This document shows, piece by piece, positions 7,464-16,580 of a stretch of 64,000 bases of DNA. Positions within the stretch are counted from its first letter, which is position 1. The number at the start of each line of letters is the position of its first letter. The position numbers and the translations under genes are program-made. Origin of the DNA: Candidatus Sericytochromatia bacterium S15B-MN24 CBMW_12 (lineage in GTDB: Bacteria > Cyanobacteriota > Sericytochromatia > S15B-MN24 > UBA4093); the NCBI GenBank assembly GCA_002083825.1, contig DAZV01000026.1, positions 299,118 to 363,117 on the forward strand, given 5' to 3'. The notes under the pieces are model-generated. The model was not told the DNA's origin and searched no databases. It saw only the letters and a program-made list of their open reading frames with translations.

Positions 7464-9607
7464 GTCTCGAGTTCGACGCCGAAGATTTCCAGGCCTTTCT
7501 CGAAGAGGCTCGCAGCCACCTCGACACGCTCGAGCAGGGCCTGCTCGCCCTCGAGGACATGGTCGGTCAGACCATGGACATCGAACTGCTCAACGAGATG
7601 TTCCGAGGCGCGCACTCCATCAAGGGAGCGGCAGGCATGCTCGGTCTCAAGACCGTGTCGGCCCTCACCCACCAGATGGAGAATCTTCTCGGCGCCGTTC
7701 GTGCGGGTAAGCACACTCTGACGTCCCGCGGAGTCGAAGTCCTCTTCGAAGCGGTGGATGCCCTGGGGACCCTGCTGGTCGAACTCGGGGGCGGTATCGT
7801 CGGCAAGGGACTCGACATCACTCCGACCGTTCAGGCGCTCAAGGAGATTCTCGACGGAGAACTCGATCCCGCTCACGACCCGACGGAGGCACCGCCCTAC
7901 CCCTTCGATGCCGCCTATATGACGGACATGACCGCGAAGCACCGATCCCTGCTCGGTCGTCTGGACGCCGAAGGACGGTTCCTTTACGAGTTCGCCCTGG
8001 ACTTGCCGGAGTGCCGCTGGGGTGACGACGTGCTCGACCATGCCGTCATGGAAAAGCTCTATTCTCTCGGTGAGGTCGTGGGCATCCTGTCGGACCCCCC
8101 GATACCTCCCCATGCTCCCGGGGCGGGACCCTTCCCTGTCTCCGGTTCGGCCTTGTTCGTGACCACGGCCGAACCCGCCATTCTCGGCATCCTGCTCCCC
8201 TTCAGCAGCGATCAGATCATCGTGCTGCACGCTCCGGGAGCCATGCCCGCCCCGGAACCCGTCGTCCCGGAACCCGTCGCCTCGCAACCTACGGCGTCGC
8301 AGCCCGTCCCAGCTGCTTCCGCCCCGGTTCAGACGGTCGCGAGCAAAGTCCCTGCGGCCAAGGAGCCGACTGCCACCAAGAAGCAAGCCGCCGCGAGCCA
8401 GAACATCCGCGTCGACGTCGAGCGTCTCGATCTGCTCATGGAAGTGGTCGGAGAGCTGGTCATCGGCAATACCCGCCTCGCTCAGCTCGGCACCGAGCTC
8501 GAGCACCGCTACGATCGCGAGCCTTTGGTCGGAACCCTCAACGAGACCCTCGGGCAGGTCGGAAGGCTCATGAGCGAGCTTCAGCTCACGGTCATGCGCG
8601 TGCGGATGATTCCGGTCGAACGGGTCTTCAGCAAGTTCCCCCGCTTGATCCGGGATCTCGCCAAGACCATGGACAAGGAAATCAAGCTGGATATCTTCGG
8701 TCAGGATACCGAGCTCGACAAGACGGTCGTCGAGGAGCTCGAGGATCCCTTGGTTCACCTGCTGCGCAACGCCGCCGATCACGGCATCGAAGCCCCTGGC
8801 GTCCGAGAGGCCCATGGAAAGCCCCGCCTCGGTGTCATTCGGCTTGGCGCGCACCGGGAAGGCAACCGCATCGTCATCAGCATCCAGGATGACGGGGGGG
8901 GGATCGATCCGGAGAAGATCTTGGCGAAGGCCCGCAAGATGGGCATCGCGACGGCGGACGGAGTGTATTCCGACACGGATGCCCTCCAGTTCATCTTCCA
9001 TCCGGGCTTCAGTACGGCCGAGAAGGTGACCGACGTTTCGGGACGCGGCGTGGGCATGGACGTGGTCAACCAGAACATCCGGAAGATCAAGGGATCCATC
9101 CAGGTGGTCTCCAAGGTCGGCGAGGGTTCCAAGTTCATCATCAAGCTGCCCTTGACCCTGGCCATCACCAAGGCCTTGTTGATCAAGGCGGGAGGCGACT
9201 TTTTCGCCATTCCGCTCGACGCGGTCAAGGAGTCGATTCGGGTCTCCAACGCGGAGATCAAGACCATCAACCAGCGGGAAGTGATCCAGCTTCGCGACCG
9301 GGTGGTGCCCTTGTTCCGCTTGAACACTGCCTTCGGGCTTCAGCCGCAGGCTCGGACCGGCCGCTACTCTCCCGTGGTCATCGTCGGCGGCGAGAACAAG
9401 CAAATCGGCCTGGTCGTCGATTCGCTCGAGGGTGAACAGGACGTGGTCATCAAGTCCATGGGGGATTACCTGGGTGAGATCCGCGGGGTCGCAGGCGCGA
9501 CCATCCTGGGTGATGGACGCGTGGCCCTGATCTTGGATATCGCCACCCTCATCGACGAGGGAGAGGGCAAGGAGAGGCATGAGTCTGGAGCGTACCACGT
9601 CGTCTGA
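7460..9607 (+). CDS. cheA: Chemotaxis histidine kinase CheA
   Basis: Protein of 715 aa from GTG 7460, overlapping the cheY stop (GTGA) with GGAG upstream. Domain order: HPt with phospho-acceptor His52 in RGAHSIKGAAGMLG; a central region of unclear type (about 155-250); a Pro/Ala/Val-rich linker (about 255-310); dimerisation domain (VDVERLDLLMEVVGELVIGN); HATPase with N box HLLRNAADHGIE, G1 DDGGGID and G2 GRGVGMDVV; and a C-terminal CheW-like domain. It phosphorylates CheY and CheB. No separate cheW is in this cluster, so coupling to receptors must use a CheW encoded elsewhere. Confidence 0.95.
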   Translation: MSLEFDAEDFQAFLEEARSHLDTLEQGLLALEDMVGQTMDIELLNEMFRGAHSIKGAAGMLGLKTVSALTHQMENLLGAVRAGKHTLTSRGVEVLFEAVDALGTLLVELGGGIVGKGLDITPTVQALKEILDGELDPAHDPTEAPPYPFDAAYMTDMTAKHRSLLGRLDAEGRFLYEFALDLPECRWGDDVLDHAVMEKLYSLGEVVGILSDPPIPPHAPGAGPFPVSGSALFVTTAEPAILGILLPFSSDQIIVLHAPGAMPAPEPVVPEPVASQPTASQPVPAASAPVQTVASKVPAAKEPTATKKQAAASQNIRVDVERLDLLMEVVGELVIGNTRLAQLGTELEHRYDREPLVGTLNETLGQVGRLMSELQLTVMRVRMIPVERVFSKFPRLIRDLAKTMDKEIKLDIFGQDTELDKTVVEELEDPLVHLLRNAADHGIEAPGVREAHGKPRLGVIRLGAHREGNRIVISIQDDGGGIDPEKILAKARKMGIATADGVYSDTDALQFIFHPGFSTAEKVTDVSGRGVGMDVVNQNIRKIKGSIQVVSKVGEGSKFIIKLPLTLAITKALLIKAGGDFFAIPLDAVKESIRVSNAEIKTINQREVIQLRDRVVPLFRLNTAFGLQPQARTGRYSPVVIVGGENKQIGLVVDSLEGEQDVVIKSMGDYLGEIRGVAGATILGDGRVALILDIATLIDEGEGKERHESGAYHVV

Positions 9608-10412
9608 TGCGGCTTTTCAGACGATAAGAGACTGGCTCTACCGGGAGACTGCCCTGGCCTACCCCGAGAGTAAGCGCTCCTTCCTGGAGCGCCGACTCGC
9701 GGATCTCGTCCAGGAGTGGGGCGCTCAGAGTCTGGGCGATCTATGGAGCAAGTGCCTGAGTTCGCCGGCTGTGAAGGCCAGCGTGATCGACGCGCTGACC
9801 ATCAACGAAACCAGCTTCTTTCGGATGCCGGCTCACTTCCAGGCCCTGGGAAGCCTGCTGGCAGAGTTTTCTTCCAGGCGGAAGACGGGGATCCTGGATC
9901 GTCCTCGGGTGAGAATCTGGAGCGCCGCGTGTGCCACCGGCGAGGAGCCCTACTCCATCGCGATGACCATTCTGGCGCAGAAGGGGCAACAGTTTTCGGC
10001 GGAGATCCTGGCCACCGACCTTTGTCAGCAAGCGGTGGCGAAGGCTCGCAACGGCTGTTACAGTGATTGGCGGCTGGAGAACCTGCCGCCGGGCTACCGG
10101 GACGCGTTCTTCGAGCCTGCGGCGCAGGGGATCCGGGTCAAACCCGTTGTCCGGGATCTCGTTCAGTTCCGACCGCACAACCTGAAGGCCCTTCCACCGC
10201 CGGGCCCGTGGGATGTCATTTTCTGCCGCAACGTCCTGATTTACTTCGACAATGCCTTCCGGGCCGAGCTTTTGCAGCGGCTTTACGAGGTGATGGCTCC
10301 CGGGGGAGTCCTGTTCGTCGGGGAGGGCGAGACCCTTCATCTGGTTTCTCATTCGTTCGAGACCCATCCAGTTGCCGGAGCCGTGCTCTACCGGCGACCG
10401 ATTAAGGAGTGA
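9579..10412 (+). CDS. cheR: CheR-type receptor methyltransferase, first copy
   Basis: Protein of 277 aa. It starts inside cheA (29-bp overlap) with AAGGAGAGGC just before the ATG. The helical N-domain carries TINETSFFR. The SAM domain shows SAACATGEEPYSIAM and DVIFCRNVLIYFD. CheR methylates glutamates on chemoreceptors for adaptation. It is followed four bases later by a second CheR gene. The two differ clearly in sequence and so are not a recent duplication. Confidence 0.92.
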   Translation: MSLERTTSSDAAFQTIRDWLYRETALAYPESKRSFLERRLADLVQEWGAQSLGDLWSKCLSSPAVKASVIDALTINETSFFRMPAHFQALGSLLAEFSSRRKTGILDRPRVRIWSAACATGEEPYSIAMTILAQKGQQFSAEILATDLCQQAVAKARNGCYSDWRLENLPPGYRDAFFEPAAQGIRVKPVVRDLVQFRPHNLKALPPPGPWDVIFCRNVLIYFDNAFRAELLQRLYEVMAPGGVLFVGEGETLHLVSHSFETHPVAGAVLYRRPIKE

Positions 10413-10416
10413 CGCC

Positions 10417-11271
10417 ATGGATATCTCGCGCGGTGAGTTGCTGCAGTTGAGGGACGTCGTCCAAGGCTATTGCGGCATCCGTCTTGAGGAGAGCAAGCTC
10501 GAGTTCCTGAAGGATCGCTTGATTCCCGTGGCGCGAGCCCACGGGGCCACGACGATGTCCTCCTTCAGCCAGATGCTGCTCAGGGAGATGGCCTTCGGCA
10601 CGCCCAAGGCCTGGAACGATCTTCTACCGTTGGTAACCATCAACGAGACCTACTTCTTCCGGGAACTCAACCAGCTGGAGCTCTTCCGCAACGAGCTGGT
10701 TCCGGAAATCGTCAAGCGCAAGGCCAATCGGACGCTTCGAATTCTCAGCGCCCCTTGCTCTTCGGGAGAGGAACCATATACGATCGCCATGTTGCTCGAC
10801 GAGGCGTCGGTTTCGCTGGCCGGATGGACCGTGGAGATCTGGGGAGTGGACATCGACGGGCCGGTGATCCAGAAGGCCCAGACCGCGCTGTACCCGCGAT
10901 CAGCGTTTCGCGCCACCGACGGCAAGTACCTCTCGAAGTACTTCACCCAGGAGGGGGACTTCTACCGGGCGGGTAACCGCCTCGCGGGGCGGGTAAAGTT
11001 CAAGCACGGGAATCTCTTCGAGATGGCGAGGTGGCCGGGTTTCTCGGCCTTCGACGTGATCTTCTGCCGGAACTTGCTGATTTACTTCGACAAAGCGACC
11101 CAGAAACGGCTGATCGAGGTCTTTCACAAGGCGATGGTCCCGGGAGGCTACCTTCTCATCGGCCATTCGGAGTCACTCTTGTCCATGGAGGTGGACTTCA
11201 TGCTGAAATCTAACAAGCAAGCCATCTACTACGAGGCGCAAACGACCTCGGGATCGCTCCGTAATGTCTAA
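10417..11271 (+). CDS. cheR: CheR-type receptor methyltransferase, second copy
   Basis: Protein of 284 aa from ATG 10417 (AAGGAGTGACGCC upstream); the in-frame start 45 bases earlier lies inside the first cheR and is not preferred. It has TINETYFFRE in the N-domain, APCSSGEEPYTIAM in the SAM site and DVIFCRNLLIYFDK. All CheR hallmarks are intact, so both copies look functional. It overlaps cheB by 8 bp. The paralogues may act on different receptors. Confidence 0.9.
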   Translation: MDISRGELLQLRDVVQGYCGIRLEESKLEFLKDRLIPVARAHGATTMSSFSQMLLREMAFGTPKAWNDLLPLVTINETYFFRELNQLELFRNELVPEIVKRKANRTLRILSAPCSSGEEPYTIAMLLDEASVSLAGWTVEIWGVDIDGPVIQKAQTALYPRSAFRATDGKYLSKYFTQEGDFYRAGNRLAGRVKFKHGNLFEMARWPGFSAFDVIFCRNLLIYFDKATQKRLIEVFHKAMVPGGYLLIGHSESLLSMEVDFMLKSNKQAIYYEAQTTSGSLRNV

Positions 11272-12313
11272 CCCCGTCAAGGTCCTGGTCGTCGACGATT
11301 CGCCGTTCATGCGGCGGGCGATCACCCGGATGATCGCCTCGGATCCCGGCATCAAGATCGTCGGGCATGCGACCAACGGCCTGGATGCGATTTCCATGAT
11401 TGCCGAGCTGCGCCCCGACGTGGTGACCATGGACATCGAGATGCCGGTGATGGACGGCCTGTCCGCCCTGAAGCGCATCATGGCCGAACGTCCCGTGCCC
11501 ATCATCATGATGAGCACCCTCACCCAGGCCGGCTCCTCGTCCGCCCTTCAGGCCCTGGAGCTCGGAGCCTTCGACTTCGTTCCCAAGCCCGAGTCCTCCA
11601 TGCTCGACGTCTTCAACGTCCAGCACGAACTCGTCGCCAAGATCAAGGAGGCGAGTCGCCCTCGCCGCACCGGTCCGCTCCCGCCCCTTCCCTTGCCGAC
11701 GACCCCCCCGCCCGCAATCGGCGCCCCCCGCCTTAATCAGACGATCGATCTGATCGCCATCGGCATCTCCACCGGTGGACCACCGGCCCTCCAGGCCGTT
11801 TTGCCCCAGCTTCCCGCGGATTTCCCGGTGCCGATCCTGGTGGTCCAGCACATGCCCCCCGGCTTCACCAAGTCCCTCGCCGATAGACTCGACAAGCTCT
11901 CCGCCATTCGTGTCAAGGAAGCGGAACAAGGAGAGAAGCTGGAGGCCGGATCGGTCTACATTGCACCGGCCGGCTGGCATCTCACCCTGAAGTCGGACAC
12001 GCGCGGCTCGTTCGTTCACCTGATCGATTCGTCGGATTCCAAGACCTGGCACAAGCCCTCGGTGGACGTGTTGATGGCCTCGGTGGCCCAGACCCATGGC
12101 GCCCGCGCCCTCGGGCTCATCATGACCGGCATGGGCAACGACGGAACGGCCGGCGCAGGCGCCATGAAGCGCTGCGGATCGACCATCTGGGCGCAAGACG
12201 AGGAAACCTGCGTGGTCTACGGCATGCCGCGCGCGGTCTTCGAGACGGGAGTGGTCGACAAGGTTCTTCCGCTCTCGCGGATCGCCGCCGAACTCGCCCG
12301 GATCTTCCGTTGA
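11264..12313 (+). CDS. cheB: CheB: response regulator-methylesterase/glutamine deamidase
   Basis: Protein of 349 aa. An N-terminal receiver has Asp11-Asp12 and phospho-acceptor Asp57 in DVVTMDIEMPVMDG. A proline-rich linker (about 130-155) leads to a C-terminal esterase with catalytic Ser in GISTGG, His in VQHMPPGF and Asp in GMGNDG. It opposes the two CheR enzymes by demethylating receptors and is activated by CheA. It is translationally coupled to the preceding cheR and the following reductase. Confidence 0.95.
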   Translation: MSNPVKVLVVDDSPFMRRAITRMIASDPGIKIVGHATNGLDAISMIAELRPDVVTMDIEMPVMDGLSALKRIMAERPVPIIMMSTLTQAGSSSALQALELGAFDFVPKPESSMLDVFNVQHELVAKIKEASRPRRTGPLPPLPLPTTPPPAIGAPRLNQTIDLIAIGISTGGPPALQAVLPQLPADFPVPILVVQHMPPGFTKSLADRLDKLSAIRVKEAEQGEKLEAGSVYIAPAGWHLTLKSDTRGSFVHLIDSSDSKTWHKPSVDVLMASVAQTHGARALGLIMTGMGNDGTAGAGAMKRCGSTIWAQDEETCVVYGMPRAVFETGVVDKVLPLSRIAAELARIFR

Positions 12314-13206
12314 TCCCCCTACGACCCCTCGGAAGTACCCAAGAGCACCTCAGTCCCCTGGGCATGGGGGGATACGCCCTGGGGCTTTCAAGGGAGCCCC
12401 GTGAAACCTGTCGCATGATCCACGCGGCCATCGAGGAGGGCATCACCTTCATGGAGGTCGCCTGGGATTACCACCAGGGGGAGTCCGAGCGCATGATGGG
12501 CGAGGCGCTGCGCGGCGGCTACCGGGACAAGGTCTTCTTGACCGGCAAGATCGATGGGCAGACCCGGCGGGCGGCGATCTCCCAGCTGGATCAGTCTCTC
12601 AAGCGTCTCCGCGTCGAAAACCTCGACCTGCTCCTGCTCAACGAGATCATTCGCCCCGAGGACCCCATGCGTATCTTCGCTCCCGACGGGGCCCTGGAGG
12701 CCCTGGTGGAGGCCAAGAGGGCCGGCAAGATCCGCTTCATCGGCTTCTCGGGCCACAAGGATCCGGCAATTCACCTGAAGATGCTGGACATGGGGTTCGA
12801 GTTCGATGCCGTCCAGATGCCCTTGAACCTTCTCGACGCGCAGTTCAGTTCGTTCGAAAAGCAGGTGCTTCCCTTGCTCGTCGAACGCGGTATCGGCGTG
12901 CTCGGCATGAAGCCGTTGGCCGGCGGAACGCTTGCAACCGGCAGAGCCGTCACGATCGCAGACTGCCTGCGTTACGTCTTGACGCTTCCGACGTCGACGG
13001 TCGTCACCGAAATCGCCTCGATGGCCGACCTCGCCCTGGCCTTGAAGGTCCTCGAGGACTTCGTTCCCTTGGAGCCCGACGAGGCCGACTTCTTCATGAG
13101 GAAGACCGCGGACCTCGCAAAGGAGGGCCGCGGCGAGACGTACAAGACCACCAGCGCTCACGATGGGACCGTCCAGAATCCCGATTGGCTGACGGCCCTC
13201 TCCTGA
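12310..13206 (+). CDS. Aldo/keto reductase family protein with altered catalytic residues
   Basis: Protein of 298 aa, apparently from TTG 12310 overlapping the cheB stop by four bases; a later ATG (12364) would delete the first beta strand. The TIM-barrel layout matches the AKR group with the EIIRPEDPMRIFAPDGALEAL and GFSGHKDP blocks. Tyr54 and Lys80 of the catalytic tetrad are present. The usual Asp (five residues before Tyr) is Glu49, and the usual His is Asn111 (DLLLLNEII). Activity as a standard NADPH carbonyl reductase is therefore doubtful. Co-transcription with the che genes may be incidental. Confidence 0.8.
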   Translation: MIPLRPLGSTQEHLSPLGMGGYALGLSREPRETCRMIHAAIEEGITFMEVAWDYHQGESERMMGEALRGGYRDKVFLTGKIDGQTRRAAISQLDQSLKRLRVENLDLLLLNEIIRPEDPMRIFAPDGALEALVEAKRAGKIRFIGFSGHKDPAIHLKMLDMGFEFDAVQMPLNLLDAQFSSFEKQVLPLLVERGIGVLGMKPLAGGTLATGRAVTIADCLRYVLTLPTSTVVTEIASMADLALALKVLEDFVPLEPDEADFFMRKTADLAKEGRGETYKTTSAHDGTVQNPDWLTALS

Positions 13207-13244
13207 TTTACTGGGAAGACGAGCGAACGCGTGCCGAATCGAGG

Positions 13245-14858
13245 CTAGGGACGCCCCGCCAGGGCTAGTTGTCTGCCCGCGGGAATCGCGCTCGCCGTGC
13301 TCGCAGCCTGAGGGACGACCAGTGACAGCTCCCGCGGCTCCTTGAAGAACCCGATGACCTCGGCGAGAGTCTTGGCTTCCTCATGGAGCTTGTCGGAGGA
13401 TTGGCCAATATGATGCAGGGCCTTCACGGCCTGATTCGAGCGTTCCTTCTGCTCCTCGGCCGAGTGGCTAGCCTCCAGGGTCATTTGGTTCATGGCTTCC
13501 ACCGCCTGAATGATCTGCTCGGACCCCTTCGACTGCTCCAGGGTGGCGCCCGAGACCTGGCGGCTGAGGTCGCCCATGCTCCGAACGGTGGTGTCGATCT
13601 GGGCGGCGGCCCGGTTCTGCTCTTCGGAGGCCAGGGCGATTTGCCTCATGAGGCTTGAAACCTGGTCGACCGACCTGACGATTTCCCCCAGGGAGTTCCC
13701 GGCTTGCTGGGTGAGGCGGGTTCCCTCCTCGATGGCGGCCTCGCCTTGCTGGGTACTCTTGACGGCGTGGACGGTTTCCCGCTGGATGCCCTTGATGAGC
13801 GTCGCGATTTCGCCGGTGGCCTTGGCGGAGCGCTCGGCGAGCTTGCGCACTTCGTCGGCGACCACGGCGAAGCCTCGGCCGTGCTCACCGGCTCGCGCCG
13901 CCTCGATGGCCGCATTGAGCGCCAGGAGGTTGGTTTGTTCGGCGATGTCGTCGATCACCGCGATGATGGCGCCGATTTCCTCCGAGCTCTTGCCCAGGCT
14001 TTCGATGACCGTGACGACCTGGTTCATGGCCTGGGTGATCTGGCCCATGCCGACGATGCTGCGGTTCACGGCCTGACGGCCTTCTTCGGCCACTTCCGTC
14101 GTCGCTTCAGCCGCTTGGTTGGCTTCGGCCACGTTCTCGGTGACGCGTCGGATGCTGGTGGCGATCGCCTCGATGCCATGGGAGGTGTCCTCCACGGCGC
14201 TCGACAGGGAAATCGCCGTGGCGGAGACCTGCTGGATGCTGGCTGCCAGCTCCTCGACGGAGACGGCGCTAGAAGTTTCGCCGGCTCCTCGGGCGAGGGA
14301 GCGGGCGTTGACGGCCGCCTCCTGCGCGCTGGCGGCCATCTTCTCGACGGATTCCCCCGCTTGAATGACGGTGAGGCTCGTCTGATCTGCCGCGGCGGCG
14401 ACCGCATGGGAAGAACTGCGTACCTGCCCCGCGATCACCCGGAGTTTTTCCACCATGCGGGTTATGGCGATTCCCAGCTGGTCGCGCTCGCTCTTGGCGC
14501 GCAGGGACTGATCGAGGTTGCCTTCGCTGACGCCTCGGGCGACCACGGCGATTTCGTTCAAGTAGGTGAGCATGCGCTGAAGGGACTTCTGGAGGTCCGC
14601 GAATTCACCTTTGCCGCTGACCGTGACACGGTAGGAGAGATCCCCTTCGCTGATGGCGTTCATGCACGCAATCGTCGCCTCGGTGTCCCGCTTGATGCCG
14701 AGAAGGGTCCAGGTATCTCCGGCCACGTCGATGATGAGCAGCGCCACGAGGAAAATCGCCGTGGCGAGGTTCATCTGAAAGCCGACCGCGAAGTGGAAGA
14801 GCGCGACCAGCATGCCGACCGACGCGAAGTGGAACATGAGCTTTTGAGGGATATTCAA
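13245..14858 (-). CDS. Methyl-accepting chemotaxis protein without periplasmic sensor domain
   Basis: Protein of 537 aa. The start is set at TTG 14858, seven bases after a GGGAGG ribosome site; upstream codons lie in the ribosome site itself. Two closely spaced membrane helices (about residues 8-28 and 33-52) leave almost no outside loop. A HAMP-like segment follows ([20 protein letters not shown]), then a long coiled-coil signalling domain with the conserved hairpin tip ([19 protein letters not shown]). The sensing input must therefore be membrane- or cytoplasm-based. It converges with the che operon 38 bp away and probably feeds CheA. A palindrome TTAACGTTAA lies at 14883-14892. Confidence 0.9.
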   Translation of the reverse strand: MNIPQKLMFHFASVGMLVALFHFAVGFQMNLATAIFLVALLIIDVAGDTWTLLGIKRDTEATIACMNAISEGDLSYRVTVSGKGEFADLQKSLQRMLTYLNEIAVVARGVSEGNLDQSLRAKSERDQLGIAITRMVEKLRVIAGQVRSSSHAVAAAADQTSLTVIQAGESVEKMAASAQEAAVNARSLARGAGETSSAVSVEELAASIQQVSATAISLSSAVEDTSHGIEAIATSIRRVTENVAEANQAAEATTEVAEEGRQAVNRSIVGMGQITQAMNQVVTVIESLGKSSEEIGAIIAVIDDIAEQTNLLALNAAIEAARAGEHGRGFAVVADEVRKLAERSAKATGEIATLIKGIQRETVHAVKSTQQGEAAIEEGTRLTQQAGNSLGEIVRSVDQVSSLMRQIALASEEQNRAAAQIDTTVRSMGDLSRQVSGATLEQSKGSEQIIQAVEAMNQMTLEASHSAEEQKERSNQAVKALHHIGQSSDKLHEEAKTLAEVIGFFKEPRELSLVVPQAASTASAIPAGRQLALAGRP

Positions 14859-15005
14859 TTTAAAACCTCCCGACAGCAAATTTTAACGTTAATTTAACCA
14901 GATTACGTTGAATCATTGCCGGTTTGGTATGAGCTAGCTCATACTCTTGCCATGCGAGCAGCTTTCGACGTCGAACCCCGTGCAGGCCGGGTGATCTTCC
15001 TACGC

Positions 15006-15039
15006 AGCGAGCCCTCCACGACAGGGTGGAGGGCTCGCT
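15006..15039. terminator. Perfect 14-bp hairpin between nuo operon and MCP gene
   Basis: A 14-bp perfect inverted repeat (15006-15019 and 15026-15039) with a 6-base loop lies 27 bases past the nuoN stop. No U-run follows on the minus strand, so it may act as an mRNA 3' stabiliser or a Rho-assisted end rather than a classic intrinsic terminator. Confidence 0.55.
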
Positions 15040-15065
15040 AACAGGACGTTCTGGGTTTTTGCGGG

Positions 15066-16568
15066 CTAGAAGAGCACGCCCACCGAGTTCCTTGCGGCGC
15101 TCAGGAGGGGTTCCGCACCGGGGAAGACCGCGAGCAGGTTGAACGAGCCGATGCCCGCCCAGAGGATGGCGACCACGCAGAGGGTGGAGGCGGCCCAGGT
15201 TAGCTTGAGCCCCGAGACGCCGGTCCAGTCGTTCTGGGGTTCCTTCATGTACATCACCACGACGACCCGGAGGTAGTAGTAGACGCTCAGGATCGAGTTG
15301 ATGATGCCGATGATGGCGAGCCAGGCGAAGCCTTGCTGGATGACGGCGGTGAAGAGGTAGTACTTGCCGAAGAATCCAGCGGTGGGGGGCAGGCCTATCA
15401 GCGAGAACATGCAGACCATGATGGCGAGGGCCAGCACGGGGTACTTCCGGGCGACGCCCGCGTAGTCCTCGATGTTCGTGAGCTTCTCGCCTTGCTTGGA
15501 AAGGAAGGCGATGCAGGCGAAGAGGCCGAGGTTGGTGAGCGAGTAGGCGACCAGGTAGTAGAGAACGGCGGTACCGGCGTTGTTTTCGGGGTTCGACGAG
15601 AGGGCCGCGAGGCCCATGAGCAGGTAGCCGGTGTGGGCGATGCTGGAGTAGGCCAGCATGCGCTTGATGTTGGTTTGGACGAAGGCCAGGATGTTGCCGG
15701 TGAACATGGTCAGGACGGCGAGGCCGGCGATCACGTGGACCCACTCCATCTTGGCGGGCATGAAGCCCACCTGCAGGACGCGCAGGAAGAAGGCGAAGGA
15801 CGCGGCCTTGACGGCGGTGGACATGAAGCCGGTGACCGGTGCGGGGGCTCCTTCGTAGACGTCGGGAGTCCAGGAATGGAAGGGGGCCGCAGCGACCTTG
15901 AAGCCCATGCCGATGAGGGAGAGGCCCATGCCGATCAAGAAGAGCGGGCGCATGGGGTTGCCGGACTGACCGAGCCACTCGGCGATGCCGGCGAGGGAGG
16001 TGGTTCCCGTGGCTCCGTAGATGAGCGCGATGCCGTAGAGCAGGATTCCACTGGAGAAGGCGCCGAGGAAGAAGTACTTGAGCACCGCTTCGTTGGAGCG
16101 CAGCGACCAGCGGCGGAAGCCTGCGAGGGCATAGACCGCCATGGACATGATCTCGACTCCCAGGAAGAGGGAGATGAGGTTGGTGCCGCCGGCGAGGACG
16201 ATCATGCCGGAGATGGCGAAGAACATGAGGGCGTAGAATTCCTCGTGGGCCATCTGTTCGCGGGGAAGGTAGTAGATGGCGACCAGGGTGGTGATGGCTC
16301 CGCATGCGAGGAAGAGCAGGGTGAAGAAGAGCGCGTAGGAATCCATGGCGAAGAGGCCGCTGAAGATGCTTTCGCTCGAGGGGTTGCCCATCAACTGGGC
16401 GGTGGCCACCCCCGCGGTGGCGCCGATGGCGGCAAGCGAGGTCCAGCCCATGATGGCGTTCTTCTTCTCGGCGGGCACGAAGGCTGCCAAGAGGGGCAGG
16501 AAGAGCCCGAAGACGACGGTCATCAGGAGGGGCAGGATCTGGATGAGTTGGTTGGGATCGAATGACAT
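15066..16568 (-). CDS. nuoN: NADH-quinone oxidoreductase subunit N
   Basis: Protein of 500 aa and strongly hydrophobic, with about 14 membrane helices, an antiporter-like proton channel subunit of complex I. Typical blocks are FLGVEIMSMAVYALAG and KVAAAPFHSWTPDVYEGAP. The start follows GGAGGAGAAGCC. It is the last gene of the nuoA-N operon, 12 bp after nuoM. Confidence 0.95.
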   Translation of the reverse strand: MSFDPNQLIQILPLLMTVVFGLFLPLLAAFVPAEKKNAIMGWTSLAAIGATAGVATAQLMGNPSSESIFSGLFAMDSYALFFTLLFLACGAITTLVAIYYLPREQMAHEEFYALMFFAISGMIVLAGGTNLISLFLGVEIMSMAVYALAGFRRWSLRSNEAVLKYFFLGAFSSGILLYGIALIYGATGTTSLAGIAEWLGQSGNPMRPLFLIGMGLSLIGMGFKVAAAPFHSWTPDVYEGAPAPVTGFMSTAVKAASFAFFLRVLQVGFMPAKMEWVHVIAGLAVLTMFTGNILAFVQTNIKRMLAYSSIAHTGYLLMGLAALSSNPENNAGTAVLYYLVAYSLTNLGLFACIAFLSKQGEKLTNIEDYAGVARKYPVLALAIMVCMFSLIGLPPTAGFFGKYYLFTAVIQQGFAWLAIIGIINSILSVYYYLRVVVVMYMKEPQNDWTGVSGLKLTWAASTLCVVAILWAGIGSFNLLAVFPGAEPLLSAARNSVGVLF

Positions 16569-16580
16569 GGCTTCTCCTCC

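Noticed and set aside
7220..9598. 792-codon antisense frame over cheY-cheA
   Set aside because: Composition is shadow-like (Asp/His/Gly/Arg rich) and CheA on the + strand accounts for the sequence.
15006..15039. Classic intrinsic terminator for nuo
   Set aside because: The stem is perfect but no U-run follows on either strand, so only a general 3'-end hairpin is claimed.
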